Shown: positions 36,437 through 49,940, counted from the first letter of the stretch. The stretch is 64,000 nt of DNA from Poecilobothrus nobilitatus (GCA_947095535.1 OX352772.1:272503940-272567939), one strand, 5' to 3'. The notes: generated by a model from the letters alone, not told the origin. Program-made: numbers and translations.

Positions 36437-37234
36437 GATATCGGAACAATCAAATTAATAAGAGTCGAGTTTTTTAATTAAAAATTTGAATGTGGCGAAC
36501 GAATAAAACTAATAGTAAAAATAAAAACAAAATGGGCCGCATTTAAAAACCGAATGGGCCGCACGTTGCCGGTGGCTGTTATAGACAATACAGTTTACTT
36601 CAATTGAAACGACGAATTATTGGTTACTTAATCATTATAAATAACACATTTTTATATACTCTAGCTTATTTTGCAAAAAAAAAAATATACTTAATTACAC
36701 AAATTGTCTGTGACAAATCAAGAAATCTCATGTATATTTTTTCGTATATCTAGAAAAAAACTTAATTTTATTTAAAAAAAAATAAAAACCATACAATAAA
36801 TCTGACAACGTAGCTAATTGTTAACTTAACATTATATTTACATACATTCTCGTTTATTCGGTTTATAACACACAGCACAGCATGCAGATAACTAATCTTT
36901 TCTTTGTATTTTAAAAATTATTTTATTGTAATACCAGGTAATACATTTGTAAATTTTATGTTAATGAATTGTAATATTATAAACTAGAATAAATAAAATT
37001 TATTAAAAACTAACAATCGAATCTAAATTACTTATAAAAACCTATATTAAATTATTATCTATCCTAGTATAGCAATACGAAATACGAAATTACAATGTCC
37101 ATACACACTAATTAATTTTATTTAGAAAACTTTTTTTTTTATTCAAGGTTAAATTGTATATAATTGTATATCAAAGAAAAGAATGAAAAACGTTTATGTA
37201 TATTTAAAATTAAAAAAAACGAATTTAGTATAAC

Positions 37235-38018
37235 CATAAAGAAATCATATACATAGAGTATTTACACCGAACAATTTTTTTAAACCATTTCTGCACAAAA
37301 TATAGAACCCCGAAATTTTTGTTGCAGATTAACATATTTTGAACAAAAAATGTATACAGAAATAATATTTATTTGCAGCTTATAAAAAAATAAAATGTAT
37401 TCTTTTCTTATTTATACTATTTTATAATTGTAGTGGTATGGTAGTGGTAATATTTTTTTTTATTCGTTTTATTCTTATTTGTTTGTACGTATGTTTATTA
37501 GATTTGAAATGATTAGAATTTGAATGTTTAATAATTTTTGGCTGGCATATATAAAGCGTATTAAATAGCGTATGTGTGTGTTTACTAAAATTAAAAATGA
37601 TTTTATTATGCATGCATAAGAACATAACGTATTGAACTAGGTAAATAAATAAAAAATTAGATAAGTGATAATAAGTGACTTTTATTAAATATTTTGTTTT
37701 AATAAATAAACTTAAGGTAATAAGGGAACAAATCAATGTTAAATTACAGATTCACTGAAATAAAAGTTTCTTTTCCTACTTAGAGTAAATATATAGTCAT
37801 GATATACCTAGTACTAGTAAAAGTAAATAATTTTTAAAACTTTTGCAAAAATTAATAAAAGAATCAAATTTTATTTAACAATTTTCTTTTTAATATTAGT
37901 ACCTAAATGTTAGAATAGCTAATATTAGAATAGGAATATTAGCACAGTACCTAAATAGGGAATCAAAAAATAACAAAAGCACATAAAATTAATTAAAAAA
38001 AATATTTTATTGCTTAAA
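37235..38018. repeat. Long terminal inverted repeat, left arm
   Basis: About 784 bp, the reverse complement of 40250-41037, with small indels around the gttgcagatt/gttccagatt area. Confidence 0.92.
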
Positions 38019-38479
38019 ATTAAATAATAGAAGGAAAACATAAGAAGGGAAAAAGCCACATGGAAAATTCTAAAATATAGTCTAATAGTATTAATTTTCC
38101 AAATGGCATAAAAAACTCTTTTTATTAGTACATTTACAAAAAAATAAAAATTCAAAATTTATGTAAACAAATTTTACAAGAAATTATAAAAAACTATTTA
38201 CAAAATTATTTACAAAATTATAACTAAGCATAATAAACTACTTTAACATTTAAAAAAATTTAACTTAAAAACATAATTAATCATTTTAACAATATATATA
38301 AGTATTTAACTTAAATTAATAATCTCATGCATTGATTTTTAACAAAATTTTCATGAAAAAAAAAATAAAAATTAAAGTTATTAATCCATTACAAATCAAG
38401 AAAAAGTTTAAAAAAAAATTTATTCAAAAATTGCAGACCATGTGAGACAAAATTTCTACTATATATATTTAGTTTTGAA

Positions 38480-40258
38480 TTATTTTTGACTATTTTTTTG
38501 TCTTTCCCTCTTGGATTCAATTATTAATTGTTCCTTTAACCATTTGGTTTCTTTTTTTAATAACAAATCGATTAGTAATTCTAAAAACTTAATTTTATGC
38601 GTAAAGCATTTTTCATTTTCGTTGAACCACATAGAATATTTCTCCGATTTATTAGTAGCTTCCAAACAACAATATAAAATGTTTTTTTTTAAGTTCTTTT
38701 GATGAAAGTTTTGAGAAAAAAGTGATCAAATATATTGATTTGAAATTGGGTTAATTCAAAAAAAATTTCTGTTGGCGCTTTTAAATGGACAATATCTGAG
38801 TCATTTTTGTAGTTTTTTTGAAAAATAAATTGTTCCGACTCAAGTAATAAAGGGCTTTCAGAAGTCTTAAAAAATAAATCGTTACATGACACACAAGACA
38901 TTTTTTTCATCATTTTAAAAATGATATAACCACATACATATATACCTTTGTGCGTTATTCGAAACAACATTCCTTTCTGTTTTTTCTAAATTTTCTCCTA
39001 AATAATTGATGAGAACGTTAGTAATATTATCATCAATTTGTTCAATTTCAACTTCTTCATTTGTATCTAGCTATATTCTTCTAATTCATAATTTACTAAA
39101 TCTTCTGAAAGAAATTCATCATTATCTTCCTCACAATTCGAGTGTTCAATTTTAAAGTTAATTAATTTTACAGACATGATTTTCGCTAAGATATTACTGA
39201 ATTCAGAGACAGATGGGTTATTATTACAACCGTTTCTATAACGAATTAATGAAAACAAATTTTCTAAAGCATCTTGATTAAGGCGAGACAACAGCAAATA
39301 AGAACACTCGTTTGCATTATAAATTGAAAATATATTTGAACTTAACTCTATAATGCCTGTTAAAGGTTGAACCATACTTTCAATACAATAAATTTTTGGA
39401 GAAGAGATTGGTTTTATATTTTTAAAATACTCTATCATTTCTATTATGCACTGAAATATTTGATTGTTTGATTGTAAAGCTACACGGTATGGGTTTTATC
39501 ATATATTTTTTTGCTATTAAGACAATCGAAAAACCTATTAATTTTAAATACGAAATCAGCGGTTGCTAAAGCACAATTTTTTCGAGTAACGAATTTATTT
39601 GTTGAAACTAGTGTCCTAATAGCAGCAGCAACTGAGTGACTAAGAACCTGACTTGCTGATTTAACATTCATTCTTTCAAATGAATTTGGAAAGATATGCT
39701 TTTTTGAAAGCTTTGGGCACATTTTTTGGCTGTTGTCTCTTTCTTGAATAGAATAGATTTACGAATAGATTTAATTAAGTGAACAGGATCGAAAAGTGCG
39801 AAAACTTTTTTTTCATTTCCTTTAAAGTTATAAATAAAATGGGGGTTTTCTTTGGAAACTCCTAACATTTTAAAGCATTTTCTATTATTGGGCCCCTGAT
39901 CACAAATAACTGCCCTAACATTAAGACTTAGATTGAAAGCTACATTTAAATTTAACGTTAATAAATTTTGAAGATACTGACCACTAATAACTTTTTCTGA
40001 TGTGTAATAACTAAGTACATATTTCCAGTTATGTATTAAACCTTTAAGCATAAATACGCAAATGTATTTCGCGACCTCTTTTGTTTTTTCGTTGCCATTA
40101 TCAGAAAGTCCAATTATTTCGTCTAACACAGAATTATAAGTTAAATCCTTTCTTATAGCGATTTTATCGAAAACTAATACTGCTTCTTTAGAAAGAGAAC
40201 TAGTTATTTGGAGCGCGCTTTTTATTAATATTGGAAAGTGATTTGGAGATTTAAGCAA
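38480..40258 (-). pseudogene. P-superfamily (THAP9-like) transposase, N-terminus missing
   Basis: Leftward blocks: 40258-39668 is the RNase H-like core, with AVLVFDKIAIRKDLTYN (a D at the VFDEM position) and VFMLKGLIHNWKYVL, followed by the insertion domain (FALFDPVHLIKSIRKSIL). 39722-39480 and 39438-39067 continue to LLSRLNQDALENLFSLIR. 38970-38689 has SCVSCNDLFF and FFELTQFQINIFDHFF, and 38665-38480 the tail. The THAP finger and leucine zipper are absent, the frame starting where the right arm ends. Frameshifts separate the blocks. Confidence 0.85.
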
Positions 40259-41037
40259 TAAAACATTTTTTTTAATTAATTTTATGTGCTTTTGTTATTT
40301 TTTGATTCCCTATTTAGGTACTGTACTAATATTCCTATTATAATATTAGCTATTCTAGCATTTAGGTACTAATATTAAAAAGAAAATTGTTAAATAAAAT
40401 TTAATTTTTTTATTAATTTTTGCAAAAGTTTTAAAAATTATTTACTTTTACTAGTACTAGGTATATCATGACTATATATTTACTCTAAGTAGGAAAAGAA
40501 ACTTTTATTTCAGTGAATCTGTAATTTAACATTGATTTGTTCCCTTATTACCTTAAGTTTATTTATTAAAACAAAATATTTAATAAAAGTCACTTATTAT
40601 CACTTATCTAATTTTTTATTTATTTACCTAGTTCAATACGTTATGTTCTTATGCATGCATAATAAAATCATTTTTAATTTTAGTAAACACACACATACGC
40701 TATTTAATACGCTTTATATATGCCAGCCAAAAATTATTAAACATTCAAATTCTAATCATTTCAAATCTAATAAACATACGTACAAACAAATAAGAATAAA
40801 ACGAATAAAAAAAAATATTACCACTACCATACCACTACAATTATAAAATAGTATAAATAAGAAAAGAATACATATTATTTTTTTATAAGCTGCAAATAAA
40901 TATTATTTCTGTATACATTTTTTGTTCAAAATATGTTAATCTGGAACAAAACAGAATTTCGGGGTTCTATATTTTGTGCAGTAATGGTTTAAAAAATTTG
41001 TTCGGTGTAAATACTCTATGTATATGATTTCTTTATG
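40250..41037. repeat. Long terminal inverted repeat, right arm
   Basis: About 788 bp, the inverse of the left arm. Its inner end cuts directly into the transposase frame near 40258. Confidence 0.92.
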
Positions 41038-41044
41038 TTATAAC

Positions 41045-43029
41045 CAGAGACTACATAGAGATGTACAAATTCATCAAAAATTTGTACTAATTTTTTTTCA
41101 AACGGGCCAGCTAAAACTGGCTAGTTTTAAAAATCTTAAAGCACAGAAATATTTAGTTTGTGTCATAGCTAAAAGAATTTAGCGAAAACCAGAATCTTCT
41201 GTAAAATCTGGTGTAAAATGATCATTCATATATTTTCTGATTTTATGCATTTACAAAATTTTTTTATCCTTGTGATTATTGAACTTTTTAAAGCAAAGCG
41301 ATGACAAAATAACTTTTAAAATAGAAAAATAAGGCAAAAATGGGAAAATATATTTGAGAAAATATATATTTAATATGTCGAGTAGAAACGTAAATTTTCA
41401 ATATGATAAAGAAGACATTCTAAATATCACTTTACAAAAAATATGGAACATTTAGCTAAATATTTCATATAGAAAAAAAAATTGAATAAAAATAGGTTAT
41501 TTTATAATGTTGACTTTTCTAAAAACACCAAGAAAAAAAATTTCAAGGTTATCATTCATATGCATTCAGTATTTCACTACTACAAGCAGAATTTTTTGAA
41601 TGTATGAAATGGTATATCGTATATTATATGGTATCAGATGGTATGAATGTTATCTATTTTATGAAAATCATCTGATTTAACTGCATTATTTATTTAACTA
41701 GATTTAACTGATTTAATATACAGTATCCAGCAAAAGTAATGGTAATTTAAAAACATATATAAACTACAAAAAATATATATAGAAAAGCAATAAAATAATA
41801 TAGGCGTTCGAATTTTTTCTAATAATATTTTTAACTTTATAACTTCAGGGAAAAACAAACAAACAAAGTAACAAAATTTTTTTGTATTATGATTTTATTT
41901 TATTTTTTGATCTCATGACTCATATTGTTATATTGGTGACGGTATACCTACATATATATGTGGGTATTTTTTGAAGATAATATAATATACCTATCAAATA
42001 AAAATAACTGAAATAAAAAATAATGCTTTAAAATTTTTCTAAACATTTTTTTAATTAAAAATTATTCCAATTAGAAAAGTGGCATGACATTTGCTGGATA
42101 CTGTACATATTCATAAAAATTATAAATATCAATACCAACCAAAGTAAATACATGAAAATACATATAAATGAACTTGTCTAATACAGAACATGGAAGACCA
42201 GGTTATTTTAATTTAAAAGAATTGCTTTTTTTGGAAAATTAATCAAATTGTAGAGAATGAAAGAAGCACAACAAAGAAATGTCTAATAATTGCATTAAAA
42301 AATGTGTTTTTATATTTATAAATAGATTTAAATATTTTTGTTCCATTATTTAATGTCTATACACTAAGTAAAATTACTTTTTCTGCTTTTTCTATGACTA
42401 AATTTCATTACGTATTTATTGAAATTATTTTTACCATTCTTACCTTGTTTTCTTGCCATGGAGAAATTATTAATGGTTGTTTTATTTTTATTTTATTTTA
42501 TGTAAATAAAATTTTTAATTTTTTATTTTATATTTTATTTTGAAATTTTTATGTTCTAATTTATTTTGTTCTGAATTTTTGAATCATATTGAGATACATA
42601 TATAAAAAGTGCCGATAGTATTTATGTGTATTTCTATTTATATTTAATTTTGATTCACACACACTTTCACAATTTAATAAGCATGTAGGCAAGCTGGTTC
42701 AAGTAATATAAATGCATAATATGGCATAATGCATATATAATATAAAAATTATATTAGATACTGATCAGATCATGTATATCATAATATGTCATCTGATATC
42801 ATATGATTATATTCATATATGTATGTTACTTGTTATTTCTATCATCCATACCAATCATACGAAAGTTCATTTATGTACATATATGAAAATAAAAAATATC
42901 CGAGACCAAAACTTGCTCTAAGAAACCAACTTTAAAAAAAGGTGAAAAATGAGACTAAATTTCAAAATCGATATTGTAGCGATATCTAAACTTTTTTGTT
43001 GCCATTTGGACATCTCTATGTAGTCTCTC
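41045..43029. mobile_element. Noncoding element with 20-bp inverted ends at the same target
   Basis: The left end agagactacatagagatgt (41046) matches the right end acatctctatgtagtctct (ending 43028) in inverted form. The flanks are ttataac (41038-41044) and gtataac (43030-43036), the same 7-mer that flanks the Galileo-like element on its left. No long frame lies within, so it is non-autonomous. It carries a smaller nested element at 41721-42103. Confidence 0.75.
41721..42103. mobile_element. Tc1/mariner-type MITE
   Basis: cagtatccagcaaaagt at 41721 pairs with acatttgctggatactg ending at 42103. TA lies on both sides (41719-41720 and 42104-42105). 383 bp, noncoding. Confidence 0.82.
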
Positions 43030-43389
43030 GTATAACATAAAAGATTAATAAATTTCATACTGATAGATGTCGTGACTATTTGGGGCACAGCCTTATTTTT
43101 ATTTTCTATACTAAAAAATTTGTTCTACTTGGAATGTCTTATATATGTATAGTCTTTGCCATAATACATTAAATTTTTTTTTTTTATAGGTACAAATACT
43201 TAAAGCTAGATTTATATTATTTATATATTCAGTTAAACTGATTTTTGCAAAATTCGATGTTTAATACTTTGTTTATTTTTTCTTTTATTTTATTCATTTA
43301 TGTTCAATTTTGTTTAGTTTATTTATTTTCTATTTTGTTTTATTAATCTTGAGGTAAAAATGCCAAAAAAATCCTTCTTAACTAACTTT

Positions 43390-45130
43390 TATTTTATTTA
43401 TTAATTTAAAACTTAAATTCTAACTTAAGTTTACAGGACGAAACAATACTAAAAACTATACATAAAGAAAGAAATGAAAAATAAAATCTTTTGTTTTAAT
43501 TAATTAGTTGTGCTACCAAATTTTTTTTATATATTTCTCTAATATTTTTCTATCTGCATCTGGTACATAAATGTTGTACCTACCTGCTTTCTCTATTATC
43601 ATACGTTTGCGGATTAAATAGTATTTTTGTATTAGTGATATTTCTATAAATATGATAAAGTATGGGCAGTCCTTGTTTGTATGTTTTTGTTTATATATAG
43701 GTGTATGAAGGCTTCTGGAGGTACAAATCCATTAGCCATTGTAAGTTGGAAGTATAGCGTATTCGAGTAATACAAATGGCATATTCTACTATTTTGTACT
43801 ATATGTGTTATTTTTATTAAAATGAGATCTAACTAGCTTTATAATGAAATTATCTATTCTCCCACCCTTGCTTGGTTATATAATGTATTGTTATTGAAAT
43901 ATTTTTTTGTAATTGTGACTTGGATTTTTGTATTTGTTGGTGCAGTACTTAATACATTTCCTTTCAAACAATCTATACGCTTCCATTAATGATGAGGTTG
44001 ACCATATTTGGCATTCATAAGTGAGGATTGGTCTAATTATTGATTTATAAGTTATAATTTTAACTTTATTGTTTATGCTATTGTTGAAAAATAATTTTTT
44101 TTTATAGCGAATAGTACCTTTTTGGCTTTTTCCAATTGTTTTCTCATATGTTGTGAATATATTAGTCTATCACTAAGTGTAATACCTAAATATTTTACTT
44201 CTCTTTTATGTTCTATACGAGTTCCGTTGCTTGTTTGAATGAAAAATTTTCTCCAGTTCCTTTTTGTGTCATAGTTTGAATTCTCTAGGCTTGGTCTAAA
44301 CAGCATGGTTTCGCTTTTTTCTTCATTAACTCTTAGTTTCCAGGAGTTAAGAATATCTTGAATTTTATGGAACATTTTATGCAGCTCAATTTTTAAGACT
44401 GTAGGGTTTTTACCACTTGTGTAAATAACTAAGTCATCAGCGAACGCTATTACATTATTTTTATTTTTTAGAATATTCAATTTTAAAATATAACGTTTCG
44501 TTTTAGTAACTTAAAAATATAAGTTACTAAAAAAGACTGAAAAAAGCGTTGGCGATAGTATTGTACCATTTATCATTTTAAAAATTAGTGAGCTGCTGTT
44601 CTTACCATTAGTTATTAAAATTTTTTTATTAATTAACATTTTATATATGCTTATAATCAACGCGTTTGGGAATTTATTTTATATTAATATGTGTATAAGA
44701 CCTTCTATCCATATAGTGTCAAAAGTCTTTTCGATATCAATTAAGCAAGCTGCTACACAGTTTTTTTGGTTAAGCTTCCAGCAAATGTCTGAAACCAGGT
44801 TATTGATGGCAAAGGTTGCGTGTTTTTCCCTAAAACCGAATTGGTTATCTGGTATGATATTGTTATTATTTGAGATTTTTATTATTGTTTCGTTGATTAA
44901 CTTTTCATATATTTTACTAATATTTGGTAATAAGCTAATTGGTCGAAAATTGTTTGGGTTGGATGAATTTGTTTTTTGCTTTTTTAACGGAATAATTTTA
45001 GCTATTTTCCAAAATTCAGGGTAGTGACTGTTATTGTATTATTGTATTATACTATAAAAGTGTACAGTAGTCTTTCATTATTGTTTTAGGCAATTGTTTT
45101 AGCACTAGGTTTGGTATATTATCTATCCCG
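43390..45130 (-). mobile_element. Jockey/I-type non-LTR retrotransposon, 5' truncated
   Basis: The minus strand from about 45110 reads RT blocks in order: PNNFRPISLLPNISKIYEKL, DNQFGFREKHATFAINNL, CLIDIEKTFDTIWIEGL and NGTILSPTLFSVFF. After a shift comes the catalytic block in 44480-44073 (NVIAFADDLVIYTSGKN, then RVNEEKSETMLFR and EVKYLGITLSDRL). Thumb and 3' sequence run to about 43390. The FADD site is intact but frameshifts near 44520 and after 44073 inactivate it. The 5' end stops abruptly at about 45130, as expected of incomplete reverse transcription. Confidence 0.85.
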
Positions 45131-46680
45131 CACGAGGTTCACTCAGAGAAAAATGTCCTATTAAATTTTTACTTAATAGTATGAGTTTTTCTTAATAGGA
45201 AGGTATTTTTTTTAAAGTTTTGTGCTATTCTTTTAATAATTTTAACATTTTTATTTTAAAACTGAAGATATAATTAATATAACTAGAAAAAATATTATTT
45301 TATTATAATTATTCATATTATATTAATGAGATGACATTATTGTTTTAATATTACGAACGAATTGATTAATAATTCTATATACAATATTAAATTTATAGTA
45401 AATATTATTGATTTAATATGATTTTGCATATATTAATAAAAAAATTTAACATTTAGTTGTTTTGCTTGATTTATTACAGACTGCATAGAATAATTGTACA
45501 TCTAAAGAGCAACACTAGTACAAATTTTCAACCTAAGTAGTCAAACCATTTAAGGAGGACAACAAAAAAATTAAAAAACTTCATAAGTATGTTTCTGTAT
45601 AAAACGGTAATGGATCGTAACCAAATTAACATTGCGAGCCTCTGGGTTAAAGAGCAACGCTTATGCAATTTTTCGATTCAATTGATACATATTACATATG
45701 TATGTAACGTATGTATATTCATTTAAGCAGGACAAGCAAAAAATTAAAATAACTTTTGGACCTTGTGCCAAACTGCTTAACGGAATTTAACAAAATTTTG
45801 TTTCATGCTTTCTTTCAGACCATAAAGTCTACAAAATTGGACACTAATCGGAAACAAAAATTTTTTGGAAGTTCGGGCCCATCATAATTATATTATACTT
45901 AGTCGGCTTTAATAATAATATTATATCATCAAGTTGTATACATACAAAATAAGTGTATATATTGAACATTCCATATATTATGTAATTAACTTTAAACTGC
46001 TATATATAACTAGGGGCTCTGTAGCTGTGTGCCTTTTACCCTGTGTACGTAATTTCAAAAAGACATATTACACTTTATAAATAAATCATACACTTTATAA
46101 ATTGTTAAATTTAACTGATTTTTTAATTTTTAAAACAATATTCAAAATAAAAACAATCAAACCAAAGCAATCTATGAAAGTAAATATAACAAAAATCTCA
46201 ATCAATATCATTCATCATAATATTTTCAATGCATTTATAGATGAATGATATTTTATCAATTTTGACCAGTTATTAATAACTGGTGAAAATAAATTATTAA
46301 TAAATAATATTTTATAAATTTTTAAATTAGTTTTTTTTTTAATTTTTATTTCTATTTGAACAACACGCCAAGTATATATGCATATAGTATATGTTATATA
46401 CATTTAGTTTTATATATTCTTTTTTTATTAAGTGGAATTTTTATTATGTATTTTTATTATACATATGATTATTCATTAGTAATTACTAATTACACTTATT
46501 ATAGGTTACTTATGGGTCAATACTATGAAACATAATAACAATGTGTATTTATATTACTATTATAGGTTTTGTAGTACAAAAATAGTATAAAAATATATAT
46601 GTATGTACTTGTATTCAAAACTTAGCAAATATTTGGCGAATGTCATAATACGTAGTGTGCTGACAACTACTAAATTATAA
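45131..46680. other. Noncoding AT-rich stretch
   Basis: No gene. Around 45480-45900 the base composition is more mixed, with twice-seen phrases (aaagagcaac at 45507 and 45651; tttaa-g(c/g)aggacaa at 45553 and 45724), perhaps an old repeat. Confidence 0.4.
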
Positions 46681-47131
46681 TCAGTGTGACCAATTCGAAA
46701 ATTTGTTTTCAGTTAAATTTGACTGCAAAAAATCCAGTCAAAAAAATAATTCCAGTTAGAATTCTAGTCAAAAAATTAAACAACGAAATTACAGTTATAG
46801 TTATTATCGAACGCAATTTATATAACTTCATTCAATTTATTTAATACAATTATTATGCATATGTACGCATAAACATAAACGCAAATATAAAAATTTATTC
46901 AGTTAACAGTTCACAAAAAAAAAAAAATTCAAAACCATAAATGTAATAGTAAAAAATAGTAAAAAATAACTAAATATGTAAATAAATTAAAAAATAACAT
47001 AAGTACTTCAATTTCAGAAAGTAATTCAGTACAATAACAAATATTAAAATTAAAATGTAAATTTAAAAAAAACTTATGTATATTTAAATATTAAAATCTC
47101 GTTCATCGGGCATGTCCAATATCAACACACA

Positions 47132-49140
47132 CTACAACACATCATAAATTTCATTTATGACATTGAAATCATTGTCGTTTATTTCTTGGTATGCAGCCAT
47201 TGTACCAACTTTTTCTATAACTTCCTCCGAAATTTTTTGATCGATGCAGCATTGCTTGAATCTCATTTGGTTCCTAATAATCAAAATACTATTTGTTAAT
47301 TTTAATTGCATACGATTTCTCATTTTAGTTTTTATAATGTTCATGCTGCTAAACATTCTCTCTACTTCTGCGTTGGAAATTGGCAGAACCAGAATAGAAA
47401 TCGCAAATTCAGCTAAATCTTTGTATGGATTTTCTCCAGCTGCATCCGTATGTTGGTAAAGTTCGGCATAAAATAATTCTGTATTTGTTGTATTTTCCCA
47501 GTGCCTTAGCAGTAAACTGTCCCACTGGAAGTTTATTTTATCTCTAGTTATGGGATCCAAATCAAAATCATTTAGCAATTGTTTAATTGATTTTCTATTT
47601 AGACGAAGACATTCGTCAGTTGATAAGAGATCAATTTGTTTCAATATTTTTAAATTTTTTGGCACCCTTTGCTGTAATTCGTTAATTAGTTTTATCAAAA
47701 ATTGTTGGCAATTTGTCCTAAACTGCATTTCTACTTCTTCAGTAATTTTATTGTTAATTTTAAGATCATGTAGTTTTTCTTCATGCTCTGATCCTAAATA
47801 TGGTCTATTTAAAAGTTCTGCATTGTTAAAATCAATGTTCACATCTATATTATTAGGATTGTCGCTTTCTGTTGTGTCGTAATTTTGTTTTATTACCCTT
47901 TTAATTAAAAGCATAATAAGAAACTCTAAATCACTCAAAATTTTTACAAAATCAGCATGTTCGCTTTCAAATATTTTATTCACTCTTTGAACTTCTTGTA
48001 ATACGGGCTTGAATAAACATAAATATGTTTGTAATTCTAAATACTCATTTTGAATCCTGCTAACTGCAGATTCAATGGATAACCATCTGGTAGAACATGA
48101 TTGAGTAATTTTCTTTGGATTGTGCCCATCATTAATTAATTTATATAAATTTTGATAGGTTGATTGACGCGCGGACGACCGTGAAACCCAATTATAAGTT
48201 TCACTTATAATAAAATCAAGCTCTGTTGGAATATGAGCTATTGCTGCAACAGAAATCGCTAATTGTAAGGAATGACAAACACAATGAATTAATATAATTT
48301 TTGGATTCAATGCTTTAAGTTTGGCAAATACACCTTTTCTAATACCAATCATTACACTAGCATTATCTGTGCCAAGCCCTCTCGTTTAATTTAGATTAAA
48401 TTTCTTAAGTACAGAAAGAATTGCTGCAACAATTCCATCTGCGTCCGATGATTCTAGTGGCTCCAATTTCAAAAAACTAGTTTTTACTTGATTTTCTTAT
48501 TTACTAAAGTACTTGATTAGCACTCCTAAATATTTAACAACACCTACATTTGTTGATCATCAACCAACAAACTGAATGGGCTTCTACCAACATCTTTAGT
48601 AATTTTATTTTTCAAATAAGGGTACCATATGTTATTTATAATGCCACTGCATTTGGTTTTACAAAGTATTGTATTTAAACATATAGCACCATCTGGATAA
48701 TTTATTTTTGTTATCTTTTAAGAAAAATGAAATGAAGAGTTTATTGTAGGTGTTCACACATTATTAAAAAATAAATTTCATTATATTAATTTACCTTTGT
48801 GAAGTGGTCAACACTACGAATTAAAGTGTGCTTTGCAATATATAAACAAGTTCGTGCTTCTGCTTCGTGAACTTTATTTTCATTTGCTCGTCTATAATTT
48901 AACAATTTTTGCCTTGAATATGAAAACGGTTTTGCTGAAATTTGAATATTTTGGTATTTTAAAACTACTATGGCAATATTTACATTCGATAGTTTCTCTA
49001 TTATCTTTAAAAATTATCCAATCCTTTAGAATTGGATCTTCGGCCGACGCGTCCCTGGGCTTTTGATTGTATTTTATTTTTTTTGAAGTACTGTTTGAAC
49101 TATGTATATAAAAGTATAAAAAAGAACCATTAGCCTTCAA
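47132..49140 (-). pseudogene. hAT transposase (BED finger, catalytic and dimerisation domains)
   Basis: The leftward N-terminal part at 49140-48892 has a BED-like zinc finger start (IECKYCHSSFK). Further exon pieces lie around 48880-48800 and 48700-48390 (SPFSLLVDD, then LKLEPLESSDADGIVAAIL). A 406-codon open stretch at 48352-47132 begins in TDNASVMIGIRKGVFAKL and HCVCHSLQLAISVAAIAH. It ends with the dimerisation block LVLPISNAEVERMFSSMNII. A TAA in front of the TRGLGTDNAS motif (about 48388) and other frame breaks interrupt the upstream half. Resembles KIAA1586/SCAND3-type hAT proteins. Confidence 0.85.
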
Positions 49141-49222
49141 TTAATTGTACTTTGTTATGAAATTTTTGCTACCTAGTATCAATACTTGAATTTGAATTGG
49201 AATCGACGTCAATATTTATATT

Positions 49223-49940
49223 GGCCCTGATTTTGATAGTCATTTCATGAAAATGAAAAATTTCATTTCATTTTAATAATTTTTTGCTCGACTATCGAGG
49301 GCAAAATGAAATGGAATTTAAAATTAAAATGATTTATATTATTTTTTAAACCGGCAATACTTTCTTATTTTGAGGTTTTGACTATACAAAGAAAAGCTAT
49401 AAGTAAAAAATTAAGATTTAAAACACGTAGTTCCCAATACTGTAATAGAAAAAAAGCAAAAAATTAAAAAAAGTGCCGAAAAGTGGTTCCTTAGTTTTTT
49501 GGTTCTGTTTTTTGTGGTGGGCTTAAAAGTTGAACTTTTTTATATTTTTTTTATGATATTTAAATTTTACTACAAAATCGGTGAGTACTGAGTATCTTTT
49601 TTTTACACATGTCGGAACGACTTCTAATTCACAAATTAATTGGCTTTCTTGCAACCTATGCTATCGTATAGTCATAGGTTACTTATAAAAATGCCTATAT
49701 TCACATAAATATAAATAAAATACTTCATAATTTTTTCCTAAATCCATTTTTACAAGCACTCATTTAACAATTTCAAAATGAGAAAATTTGACGTTTTAAA
49801 TGAGTATATTCATAAAATATGACTTTCAAAATCAGCTTGTTTTAATTTTTTATGATTTTTTTCATTTTTTATGACTACCCAAATCAAAAATTTTGTTTTT
49901 CATAAAAAATGAAAGTGATATGACTATCCAAATCAGGGGC
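49223..49940. mobile_element. MITE nested in the hAT element
   Basis: ggccctgattttgatagtca at 49223 pairs with tgactatccaaatcaggggc ending 49940. ATT occurs on both sides (49220-49222 and 49941-49943). 718 bp, noncoding. The terminal GGCCCTGAT/GCCCCTGAT and 3-bp flanks suggest a Harbinger-like origin. Confidence 0.75.

Larger units (their letters stand above)
34150..36578 (-). mobile_element. hAT transposon
   Basis: The right end, read inward from 36578, begins cagccaccggcaacgtgcgg, a typical hAT terminus that continues into a repeated gcggccc motif. It sits inside the dispersed repeat whose empty form is at 24840-24880. The left edge (about 34150) does not mirror it, and the flanks do not show an 8-bp duplication, so the left terminus has probably been lost. 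Confidence 0.65.
37235..41037 (-). mobile_element. Galileo-like P-superfamily transposon with ~0.8 kb terminal inverted repeats
   Basis: The inverted arms at 37235-38018 and 40250-41037 are nearly identical in opposite orientation; both start cataaagaaatcatatac, reminiscent of P-element ends (catgatg...). Flanking 7-mers are gtataac (37228-37234) and ttataac (41038-41044). The unoccupied copy of the host repeat at 24246-24252 reads gtattac on the same strand. Between the arms lies a P-type transposase. Very long TIRs with 7-bp duplications are the hallmark of Galileo among P-superfamily elements. The identical open frame of 104 codons seen once in each arm is noncoding. Confidence 0.85.

Noticed and set aside
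37422..37736. 104-codon frame, also found at 40532-40846
   Set aside because: It is present twice because it lies in the inverted arms; AT-rich, no domain, and terminal repeats of such elements are noncoding.
44647..45024. 125-codon plus frame
   Set aside because: The opposite strand reads clear reverse transcriptase blocks, so this is a shadow.
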